DNA of 5,518 nucleotides from Dehalococcoidia bacterium (GTDB lineage: Bacteria; Chloroflexota; Dehalococcoidia; UBA2979), in assembly GCA_004297315.1 (NCBI GenBank), contig SCTU01000069.1, forward strand, positions 1 to 5,518, written 5' to 3'. Positions 1 to 5,271 of the stretch are shown here, one piece after another. How positions within the stretch are numbered: the first letter of the stretch is position 1; each line of letters opens with the position of its first letter. A program made the translations under genes and the position numbers. The notes below the pieces were generated by a model. The model had not been told where the DNA came from. It saw nothing but the letters and a program-made list of their open reading frames with translations, and did not search any database.

Positions 1-224
1 CGGGACGCGATGGTCTCCGGCGTGATTGCGACGAGTGCGACCCAACCGTCATCGAGGATCACGATCGCCTTCGTGCGGCGGCCGCTCGTGAGGTCGATCA
101 CGCGGTCGTGCTCCTTCGCACCCTGGACCGTGCGCTTGAGCGGCGCGGCGCCCGGAGGCGCGACCGCGATCACGCGGTCCAGCGCGAGATAGTTCTCGTG
201 TCCGACGGCGAGGAGCTCGGCCAT
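1..224 (-). CDS. remA: RemA-family (DUF370) DNA-binding regulator, 3' end cut by window edge
   Basis: I translated this frame directly; it opens with MAELLAVGHENYLALDRVIA and stays open to the window edge (74 codons plus two bases). It matches Bacillus subtilis RemA along its length as I remember that protein: the N-x-V/L-x-x-x-R-I/V-I segment near residues 11-19, A-P-x-K-R at 27-31, the G-R-R-T-[RK]-A block at 48-53, a strand I-V-I-L-D-D at 54-59, and P-E-T-[IV]-A at 69-73. RemA is a small (about 80-90 aa) LytTR-like protein that assembles into a ring and activates biofilm-matrix and osmoprotection genes in Bacillus; arginines equivalent to R17, R49 and R50 here are implicated in DNA contact. 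Only the last few residues should be missing. The ATG follows the aroA stop by 8 nt with no strong Shine-Dalgarno, suggesting translational coupling. The family call is firm; the biological role in this organism is unknown. Confidence 0.88.
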   Translation of the reverse strand, partial: MAELLAVGHENYLALDRVIAVAPPGAAPLKRTVQGAKEHDRVIDLTSGRRTKAIVILDDGWVALVAITPETIAS

Positions 225-232
225 CGCCCGCG

Positions 233-1552
233 CTACGCGCCGCTGAGACGGGCGAGGTCGTCCCAGAAGCCGGGGTATGAGACGGCCACGTCCCCGGCGC
301 CCAGAATGCGCGAGTCGCCGCCGCCGGTCATCAAGGCGGCGACCGCGCCCAGCATCGCGAGGCGGTGGTCACCGTGCGAGGCGGCCGTCGCAGCGTGGAA
401 CTTCGCACGACCCTGCACGACCATGCCGTCCGGCCGCTCTTCGACCTCCGCGCCGAAGGCGCGGAGTAGCATCGCGGTCGTCGCGACGCGGTCAGACTCC
501 TTCACGCGCAACTCGGACGCCTCGCGGATCACCGTCTCGCCCGAAGCCAGCGCGCCGCAGAGCGCCACCAGCGGCAATTCATCGATCGCGCGCGGCACGA
601 GGTCGCCGAAGACCTCGACGCCGTGCAGTTGCGAGGAGCGCACAACGAGGTCGGCCACCGGTTCGCCGCCGACCACCCGCTCTTCCTGAAACTCGATGCT
701 CGCACCCATCGCGCGCAGGATGTCGATGATGCCGGTGCGGGTCGGGTTCACGCCCACGCCGCGCAGCCGGATCTCGGCGTCAGGGTGGACAGCGCCTGCG
801 ACGAGCCACGCCGCGGCGGTCGAGATGTCGCCGGGCACGCGCACGTCCACGGCGCGCAGGTCGCCCGCGAGCGGCGTCAGCGTGACGGACGGGCCGTCCT
901 CGACGATCCCCACCCCCATCGCAGAGAGCATCCGCTCGGTGTGGTCGCGCGACTTCGCGGGTTCGACCACGGTGACCGGCCCGTCCGCCGCGAGCGAGGC
1001 GATGAGCAGCGCCGACTTCACCTGGGCGGAGGCGACGGGCGTCCGGACGGTGCGGTTGCCCTTGATGCTGCCGCCCTGGACCGCGAGTGGCGCCAGCGTG
1101 TTGTTCTTCCGACCCGCGATGCGGACACCGAGCTCGCCCAGCGGCTGGACGATGCGGCCCATCGGCCGTGAGCGCAGCGATGCGTCGCCCGTGAGCACCG
1201 TGTAGAACGGCAGCGACGCGACGACGCCCGCGAGCAGGCGCATCGCCGTCCCCGCATTGCCGCAGTCGAGGACGTCGTCCGGCTCATGCAAGCCTGCCCG
1301 CCCCTGGCCGTGCACGACGACGCCTCCGGGGACCTCCTCGATACGTGCGCCAAGGGCACGCAGGCAGGCGATCGTCGACCGCGTGTCGTCGGAGTCGAGG
1401 AAGTCATCGACGCGCGCGGTACCCGACGCCATCGCGTTGAACATGAGTGCACGGTGGGTGATCGACTTGTCGCCGGGAACCGCCACCTCGCCGCGGAGGC
1501 GACGGGTTGCACTGACCGTCCGCTCACTCGTGTCGCGTATCGCCTCGATCAT
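233..1552 (-). CDS. aroA: 3-phosphoshikimate 1-carboxyvinyltransferase (EPSP synthase)
   Basis: This cytoplasmic enzyme transfers the enolpyruvyl group of phosphoenolpyruvate to shikimate-3-phosphate, the sixth step of the shikimate pathway. At 439 aa it is full length for the family. Visible motifs are V-P-G-D-K-S-I-T-H-R at 25-34 (Lys29, Ser30 and Arg34 bind substrate), G-N-A-G-T-A-M-R at 98-105 (PEP loop), S-A-Q-V-K at 175-179, R-D-H-T-E at 202-206, N-P-T-R at 269-272, D-E-L-P at 324-327 (catalytic Asp), R-V-K-E-S-D-R at 349-355 and G-D-H-R-L-A-M at 394-400. The set GDKS, SAQxK, RxHTE and NxTR is that of class II EPSP synthases. The Lys that precedes T-F-P in the E. coli enzyme is not seen at V-S-Y-P (424-427), as in other class II members that I recall. 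The ATG is preceded by GGGGGA four bases upstream. It lies 26 nt after tyrA and 8 nt before remA. Confidence 0.97.
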   Translation of the reverse strand: MIEAIRDTSERTVSATRRLRGEVAVPGDKSITHRALMFNAMASGTARVDDFLDSDDTRSTIACLRALGARIEEVPGGVVVHGQGRAGLHEPDDVLDCGNAGTAMRLLAGVVASLPFYTVLTGDASLRSRPMGRIVQPLGELGVRIAGRKNNTLAPLAVQGGSIKGNRTVRTPVASAQVKSALLIASLAADGPVTVVEPAKSRDHTERMLSAMGVGIVEDGPSVTLTPLAGDLRAVDVRVPGDISTAAAWLVAGAVHPDAEIRLRGVGVNPTRTGIIDILRAMGASIEFQEERVVGGEPVADLVVRSSQLHGVEVFGDLVPRAIDELPLVALCGALASGETVIREASELRVKESDRVATTAMLLRAFGAEVEERPDGMVVQGRAKFHAATAASHGDHRLAMLGAVAALMTGGGDSRILGAGDVAVSYPGFWDDLARLSGA

Positions 1553-1578
1553 CGCGTCCCCCGGCCCGCGGCGGCAGC

Positions 1579-2610
1579 CTAAACGTTCCGCCGCGTACGG
1601 TCGTGCTGTTCGAGCTTCTTCAGCCGGTCCTCGGAGTCGCTCATGACCTCGCGGAGCTTCTCGCTCACCCAGCCGCCGGCGAGGAAGTCGGAGAAGGAGA
1701 AGACGCCGACCTGGCGGACGTCAGCACCCACCTTCTCCTCGCGGCCCACGATGCCATTGCGGAATCCGGTGTACTCGAACTCGGTCGCGGCGAGGAGTTT
1801 GTACAGGTCGCCTTCGTTGTCCACGTCGTTGATCCGGTCGCGCAGGTCCAACAGGGTGGAGGCAAACCGCTCCAGCCAGTGGGCGATGTTCTCGCGGTTG
1901 GTCACGGTGATGTCGAACGCCATCGCCGGGTCCGTGCCGGAGAGACGCGTCATGTCGCGGAACCCCCCCGCGGCCATAACGGAGAGTTCCGGCCACGCCT
2001 CGGAGGCACGCTCCATCGAGAACAACGCGACCGCGGCCATCATCGGCATGTGCGAGATGGCGGCCGCGTAGGCGTCATGCTCGGCGGCGTCCATGAACAT
2101 CGGCTTCGCGCGCACGGTGTCGACGAGGTTGAGGATGGCGTCGACGGCGCGCTCCGTGGAGTTCACGGCAGGCACCACGATCCAGCGCGCGCCATCGAAC
2201 AGCGAGGCCTCCGCGGCTTCCGGCCCGAAGTCGGTCTTGCCCGCCATTGGATGGCTACCGACGAAGTTCTCGGAATGCGGCAGGAGGTCGGCGGCCCAGC
2301 GAAGCACTTCAGCCTTGGTGGAGCCGGTGTCCGTGACGATCGTGTCTGGCCCGAGCGCCGGACCGATTTCTTCCATCAGTTTCTGGATGGCCAGCAGCGG
2401 CGCCGCGAGGATTACGAGGTCGGCGCCCTGCACCGCCTCGCGCGGAGTGTCGGCGACGCGATGGAACGCGCCGCGCTGCTGCGCCTTGCGCGCGACGTCG
2501 AGGTACTTGTCCTGACCAACGAGTTCGACGTCGGACTTCCCACGGTCGCGGATGGCGAGCGCGATCGAGGTGCCGATCAGGCCGGTACCGAGAATGGCGA
2601 CGCGCGTCAT
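1579..2610 (-). CDS. tyrA: Prephenate dehydrogenase
   Basis: TyrA oxidatively decarboxylates prephenate to 4-hydroxyphenylpyruvate, the committed step to tyrosine. The 343-aa product begins with a Rossmann fold: G-T-G-L-I-G-T-S at 8-15, and an acidic end of the second strand (V-G-Q-D, Asp34) that favours NAD over NADP. It continues with D-T-G-S-T-K at 94-99, G-S-H-P-M-A-G at 118-124, the active-site S-H-x-P at 186-189 (His187 equivalent to the catalytic His of the family) and G-F-R-D-M-T-R at 216-222 (substrate-binding Arg222 likely). The all-helical dimerisation domain fills about 170-310. There is no chorismate mutase domain and no recognisable ACT domain; the protein ends in a charged helix-like tail (about 315-343). 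The ATG has a strong GAGGAG five bases upstream, so the start is secure. AroA follows after 26 nt, so the two enzymes are very likely co-transcribed. Arogenate specificity cannot be excluded from sequence alone. Confidence 0.95.
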   Translation of the reverse strand: MTRVAILGTGLIGTSIALAIRDRGKSDVELVGQDKYLDVARKAQQRGAFHRVADTPREAVQGADLVILAAPLLAIQKLMEEIGPALGPDTIVTDTGSTKAEVLRWAADLLPHSENFVGSHPMAGKTDFGPEAAEASLFDGARWIVVPAVNSTERAVDAILNLVDTVRAKPMFMDAAEHDAYAAAISHMPMMAAVALFSMERASEAWPELSVMAAGGFRDMTRLSGTDPAMAFDITVTNRENIAHWLERFASTLLDLRDRINDVDNEGDLYKLLAATEFEYTGFRNGIVGREEKVGADVRQVGVFSFSDFLAGGWVSEKLREVMSDSEDRLKKLEQHDRTRRNV

Positions 2611-2615
2611 GCAGG

Positions 2616-2621
2616 CTCCTC
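2616..2621 (-). promoter_or_regulatory. Ribosome binding site of tyrA
   Basis: On the minus strand this reads GAGGAG, five bases before the tyrA ATG. It is the clearest Shine-Dalgarno sequence in the window; the other genes of the cluster have weak or no such site and sit closer to the preceding stop codon. It indicates independent ribosome loading at tyrA and fixes its start. Confidence 0.8.
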
Positions 2622-2644
2622 GTACGGTGGTGGAGGCATCGTAA

Positions 2645-2669
2645 CACCGGGCACGGGCACCGGCCGGTG
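2645..2669. repeat. Inverted repeat and perfect 12-bp palindrome in the gap before tyrA
   Basis: Bases 2658-2669 read CACCGGCCGGTG, a perfect palindrome. A further copy of its left half, CACCGG, lies at 2645-2650, so that in RNA 2645-2650 could pair with 2664-2669 around a 13-nt loop. It occupies the only sizeable gap (63 nt) of the minus-strand gene cluster, between the stop of the HD gene and the tyrA ribosome binding site. There is no T-run after it on the minus strand, so it is not a standard intrinsic terminator. It could be an operator, an RNA processing or attenuation hairpin, or chance in GC-rich DNA. Confidence 0.4.
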
Positions 2670-2673
2670 ACGC

Positions 2674-3195
2674 CTAGGTGCGACTGTCCCATTCGATGAA
2701 CCGCGCGACCTCTGGGTCATTCGCCGGGGGGGTACTCGTGTGCGCCGCCACGATCTCGACGACGCGCGGCGAGCAGCCCGCAGCCGCCAGCCGCTCCGCG
2801 CCCAGCCGCGCGTGGTGCCGGAGCCGCCAGAGGCCAGTGCGCCACGACGGCCCGGACTCCGCCTCCAGCCGCCGCCCGAGGCCGGGCCTCACCGCCTCCA
2901 GGAGGACGAAGATGATGCGCTGCCAATCGTGCAACTCCGCCTTCCCCACGTCGTGCAGGAGCGCCGCTACCAGGGAGTCGCGCGAGGCGCCCGCGGCCGC
3001 CAGCGCGCGGAAGAGGTCGAGGGAGTGGCGCTGGTCGCGTCGCTGCATGCCAAGGAACAGTCGAACTTCCACGGGCGATAGCAGCGCGCGGACCGTTGCC
3101 GCCTCGTCCGGGCGCACGCGGGCGAAGAGCCCTTTCGCATACTGCTGTGCGCGGTAACGCGGACGGGACGCGGCGCGGCGAAGGAATCGGATCAC
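2674..3195 (-). CDS. Stand-alone HD-domain protein (predicted metal-dependent phosphohydrolase)
   Basis: The 173-aa product is little more than one HD domain. The metal ligands can be placed in order: His57 in Q-R-H-S-L-D, the His81-Asp82 pair in L-L-H-D-V-G-K, His127/His128 in R-H-H-A-R-L-G-A-E, His152 in V-A-A-H-T and a final Asp170 near the C-terminus. This spacing matches HD-superfamily phosphohydrolases, which cleave phosphate esters of nucleotides or signalling molecules; the substrate cannot be read from the sequence. There is no signal peptide or membrane segment, and the N-terminus is basic (R-F-L-R-R). The start is a GTG five bases after the stop codon of the M50 protease gene, with no good Shine-Dalgarno, so translation is probably coupled; the next in-frame Met (50) would remove conserved-looking sequence just before His57. 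Similar short HD proteins are, from memory, frequent in Chloroflexota. The domain is sure; the function is unknown. Confidence 0.85.
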   Translation of the reverse strand: MIRFLRRAASRPRYRAQQYAKGLFARVRPDEAATVRALLSPVEVRLFLGMQRRDQRHSLDLFRALAAAGASRDSLVAALLHDVGKAELHDWQRIIFVLLEAVRPGLGRRLEAESGPSWRTGLWRLRHHARLGAERLAAAGCSPRVVEIVAAHTSTPPANDPEVARFIEWDSRT

Positions 3196-3200
3196 GGCCG

Positions 3201-3920
3201 TCAGGAGAAGCGGATCGCGGTCGCGTCACCGAGGAACGCCCGCAGCAAGAGGTCCACGAATGGCCCGGTGATGGTGAGCAGGCTGAAGGCGCCTCCCGTG
3301 ATGAACGGCGCCATGACCAGCAGCATCAGCATCCCCGGCCCCCAGCGGCCCCACTCGTACGCGAGCTTGGGAGGCAGCACAAGGTCGAGCAACCTCGACC
3401 CGTCCAGCGGTGGGATCGGGATCAGGTTGAAGGTGCCCAGCAGCACGTTCAACAGCACGACGGTGCCCAGGAACAGGCCCGCGAGGTCGGCGGGGCTGCT
3501 CGCCCACTCCTGCGCCAGCAGCCGGACTGCGCCCCCGCCGACAAATGGATGCCAGAACGGGATCAGCCCAACTTTGATCGGAAGCGCCGCCAGTCCCGCG
3601 ATCACGAAGTTCGACAGCGGCCCGGCGATCGCGATCGCAGCCATTTGCGTCGCGTTCCGCGGGTTGACCGGCACCGGCTTCGCCCACCCGAAACCGACAA
3701 AGAAAATCAGCGTCGTCCCGATCGGGTCGTAGTGACGTCGTGGGTCCAGGGTCAGCCGCCCCATACGGCGCGGGAGCCGGTCGCCGAGGCGGTCGGCCAC
3801 GAGTGCGTGGCAGAACTCGTGAAAGATCAGCCCCGTCAGCATCGAGGTCACAAAGGCCGTGCAGATGATCACGAACGCCACAGGCGCGTCGAAGAGAAGA
3901 GGCAGGAACTGGAGGACCAC
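3201..3920 (-). CDS. Site-2 protease family (M50) membrane zinc metalloprotease, YwhC-like
   Basis: This is an integral membrane metalloprotease of the short bacterial S2P group. Counting from the GTG at 3920 (239 aa), the zinc motif H-E-F-C-H is at 34-38 inside the first membrane helix region. The hallmark G-F-G-W-A-K-P-V-P-V-N-P follows at 76-87, A-G-P-L-S-N at 99-104, and the third ligand in N-L-I-P-I-P-P-L-D-G at 165-174 (Asp173). Several hydrophobic stretches (about 8-33, 67-78, 95-120, 145-170, 195-220) fit a polytopic protein; no PDZ domain is present. Such enzymes cleave membrane-embedded substrates, but the target is unknown. The frame stays open upstream to about 4328, but that extension is Arg/Pro-rich and crosses the divergent promoter and a gene on the other strand, so I placed the start at the GTG just before L-Q-F-L-P-L-L-F, where related proteins usually begin. 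The start is less certain than the family. The stop lies 5 nt before the HD gene. Confidence 0.88.
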   Translation of the reverse strand: MVLQFLPLLFDAPVAFVIICTAFVTSMLTGLIFHEFCHALVADRLGDRLPRRMGRLTLDPRRHYDPIGTTLIFFVGFGWAKPVPVNPRNATQMAAIAIAGPLSNFVIAGLAALPIKVGLIPFWHPFVGGGAVRLLAQEWASSPADLAGLFLGTVVLLNVLLGTFNLIPIPPLDGSRLLDLVLPPKLAYEWGRWGPGMLMLLVMAPFITGGAFSLLTITGPFVDLLLRAFLGDATAIRFS

Positions 3921-3990
3921 AAATGGAGGATAGGGGGCGGAGGCCGCATACGCTGCGGATGCGATGGTTGCGGGGAAGCGTGAAATTTCG

Positions 3991-4020
3991 TTGACACCCT
4001 CGATCGGGCGTCCGTATCGT
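3991..4020 (+). promoter_or_regulatory. Sigma-70-type promoter of the beta-propeller operon
   Basis: TTGACA at 3991-3996 is a perfect -35 consensus. After an 18-base spacer comes TATCGT at 4015-4020, with four of six -10 consensus bases including the key T-A and the final T. Transcription would begin near 4027, giving a 5' leader of about 130 nt before the ATG at 4159. The local sequence is relatively AT-rich just upstream (AAATTT at 3983-3988), which also fits a promoter. Confidence 0.65.
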
Positions 4021-4026
4021 GAACCA

Positions 4027-4158
4027 CGTCGTCCAGCGCCGGCGTGAACGTCTCGACGGTGCGGCTGACGGAAAGGGCTCAGGCCAGCCGCGTCGCGTCG
4101 CCGGGACCTGGCGGGGGCCGGGTGGCGTCGCCCCCTCGGGGGCCGCGGCCCGCGACGA
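4027..4158 (+). promoter_or_regulatory. Structured 5' leader with alternative stems, possible cis-regulatory RNA
   Basis: Three foldings can be read by eye. Stem A: CGACG (4054-4058) and CGGCTG (4062-4067) pair with CAGCCG (4085-4090) and CGTCG (4091-4095), 11 bp with a 3-nt bulge at 4059-4061 and a 17-nt loop. Stem B: CGTCGCG (4091-4097) pairs with CGCGACG (4151-4157), closing the domain one base before the ATG. Stem C: a 5-bp GC hairpin with a CTCG tetraloop at 4130-4143. A and B share 4091-4095 and exclude each other, the layout expected of a switch controlling access to the start codon; no Shine-Dalgarno is visible. I do not recognise a known riboswitch class. In DNA this GC-rich some pairing is expected by chance, so regulation is inference. 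Confidence 0.35.
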
Positions 4159-5271
4159 ATGCTGACACCTCGCCATCTCCCCCGACCCGCCTTGGCCGGC
4201 GCGACCATCGTCGCGCTCCTCCTGATCGTCTTCGGCGCCATCCGTCTGCTGCCGCTTGCCGGCGGCAGTGAGACGCCCGACGGCGTCCCGCTGGCCGTTT
4301 TCGCGGAGTTCGGCGACCTCGCGGACAAGATCTACAGCGCCCCCGCGGACGACCCGACGAAGCGGACGCTCCTGGCCACGGTCGAGCACGCTGCAGGCTG
4401 GGGCATCAATCCGGCCACCGCGACGCGCGACGGCCGCGCCGTGTTCCTGCTGGCGCCCTCGAACGGCGGCGGTCGCGAGGCGCCGGCGGAAGTCTGGACG
4501 ATCAACCTGCGGACGGGGCAGCGGACGAGGATCGCAGGGGACGCCGACCTTCTCATCCAGCCGATCCTAAACCGCGATGGCTCCATCCTCTACCGACGCA
4601 GCAACGGGCTGCGCCAGGAAATCGTCCGTGCGAACGTCGGCGACGCCTCGCGCATCACGGTCTACGGCGAGGACACGACGTTCGGTGTCTTCCCGGTCGG
4701 CGAGGACGCGGAGGGGCACCTGGTGGTCGCCCGTCTCTCTACGGCGGGCACCGACTTGCTGCGCGTGAAGGAGGGGGCGGCGCAACTGATCGTCCACGCC
4801 TCCGACCACGTGGCGCGGGGCTGGCAGATCGCGCCAGACGGGAAGTCCATCGCCTACGCCGCACCCGAGGTGAGGGGCGACCGCGTGGTCTATCGTGTCC
4901 ACGTCGCCGCGCTCGCGGATGGCAAAGCGCGCCCGCTGGCGGAGACACCGGTCGACGCCGACCAGTTCGCCCCGCTCTGGGCGCCCAGTGGAGACGCCCT
5001 CGCGCTCGGACAGGACGCGCGCGCCGGCGCGCGTGCGGTCACGATCGTCGAGGGCACCCGCATGCGCACCCTGGCTGCCCCCGAGCGCGGCTTCGACGTG
5101 CCGCTCTCGTGGAGCGAGGGGGCGGCGTATCTGGCCGTGCGCTCGTTCGACGGCAGCACCGCCACCGACCCCGGCAACGAGACGGCGGTCGTAATCAGCC
5201 CGGGGGGCGGCCGCTATGCGATCACGGCGACGGGCGAGGTGATCTTCATCGGCTGGGTGACCCGTGGCTGA
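4159..5271 (+). CDS. Membrane-anchored TolB-like beta-propeller protein of unknown function
   Basis: The 370-aa product has a short basic N-terminus (R-H-L-P-R) and one hydrophobic segment at about 11-34, which acts as an uncleaved anchor or signal peptide; the rest should lie outside the membrane. The body shows repeated beta-propeller (WD40/TolB-like) blade motifs of the type S/A-P-D-G-K-x-I-A-Y: T-R-D-G-R-A-V-F at 89-96, N-R-D-G-S-I-L-Y at 138-145, A-P-D-G-K-S-I-A-Y at 225-233, A-P-S-G-D-A-L-A-L at 275-283 and W-S-E-G-A-A-Y-L at 318-325. This suggests a propeller of five or six blades, a fold used for binding proteins, sugars or peptides; no catalytic motif is seen. The start was chosen because it begins directly at the anchor segment, although no ribosome binding site precedes it. 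Its last 8 bases overlap the next gene, so the two are probably translated together. Specific function is unknown. Confidence 0.8.
   Translation: MLTPRHLPRPALAGATIVALLLIVFGAIRLLPLAGGSETPDGVPLAVFAEFGDLADKIYSAPADDPTKRTLLATVEHAAGWGINPATATRDGRAVFLLAPSNGGGREAPAEVWTINLRTGQRTRIAGDADLLIQPILNRDGSILYRRSNGLRQEIVRANVGDASRITVYGEDTTFGVFPVGEDAEGHLVVARLSTAGTDLLRVKEGAAQLIVHASDHVARGWQIAPDGKSIAYAAPEVRGDRVVYRVHVAALADGKARPLAETPVDADQFAPLWAPSGDALALGQDARAGARAVTIVEGTRMRTLAAPERGFDVPLSWSEGAAYLAVRSFDGSTATDPGNETAVVISPGGGRYAITATGEVIFIGWVTRG
5018..5033. repeat. Perfect 16-bp palindrome inside the beta-propeller gene
   Basis: CGCGCGCCGGCGCGCG is its own reverse complement. It encodes part of D-A-R-A-G-A-R-A, so alternating Arg and Ala codons with G/C at the third position explain it. 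I list it because it is perfect, but a functional role is doubtful. Confidence 0.3.

Larger units (their letters stand above)
3921..4158. other. Divergent intergenic region between the two transcription units
   Basis: This 238-nt stretch separates the M50 protease start (minus) from the beta-propeller gene (plus). It contains a convincing plus-strand promoter at 3991-4020 and a structured leader after it. For the minus strand the evidence is weak: TATCCT (minus-strand reading of 3927-3932) ends six bases before the protease GTG, which would fit leaderless transcription, but no -35 element is seen at the right distance. A small hairpin (CCGCA at 3944-3948 with TGCGG at 3954-3958) lies just upstream of that site. 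No protein or tRNA is seen here. Confidence 0.6.

Noticed and set aside
1603..2670. Long open frame on the plus strand antisense to tyrA (355 codons)
   Set aside because: Its composition (His, Arg, Val, Gly, Asp) is typical of the complement of a high-GC gene; tyrA on the other strand has every family motif.
3626..3640. GCGATCGC repeats resembling the cyanobacterial HIP1 element
   Set aside because: The overlapping copies lie in an Ile/Ala-coding stretch of the protease gene and are explained by its codons; no genome-wide enrichment can be judged from one window.
4096..4113. Resemblance of the leader to a cobalamin riboswitch B12 box (GCCGGGACCTGGC)
   Set aside because: The central GGAGACC core is not intact, the other conserved cobalamin-riboswitch blocks are missing, and the downstream gene has no link to cobalamin.
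4130..4143. GC hairpin with CTCG tetraloop as an intrinsic terminator
   Set aside because: No T-run follows and it lies just before a coding start; it is better treated as part of the leader structure.
4044..4271. Short plus-strand frame starting GTG at 4044 within the leader, a possible leader peptide
   Set aside because: It has no ribosome binding site, a low-complexity Arg/Pro/Ala product and a long overlap with the propeller gene in another frame. A role in leader translation is possible but unsupported.
3921..4328. Upstream extension of the M50 protease frame by 136 codons
   Set aside because: The added residues are Arg/Pro/Ser-rich with no family resemblance, and the stretch covers the opposite-strand promoter, leader and first codons of the beta-propeller gene.
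3226..4389. Long minus-strand frame of 387 codons overlapping the protease gene
   Set aside because: It is a shifted-frame shadow rich in Arg, Gly, Pro and Ala without domains, while the M50 frame contains the zinc ligands and membrane helices.
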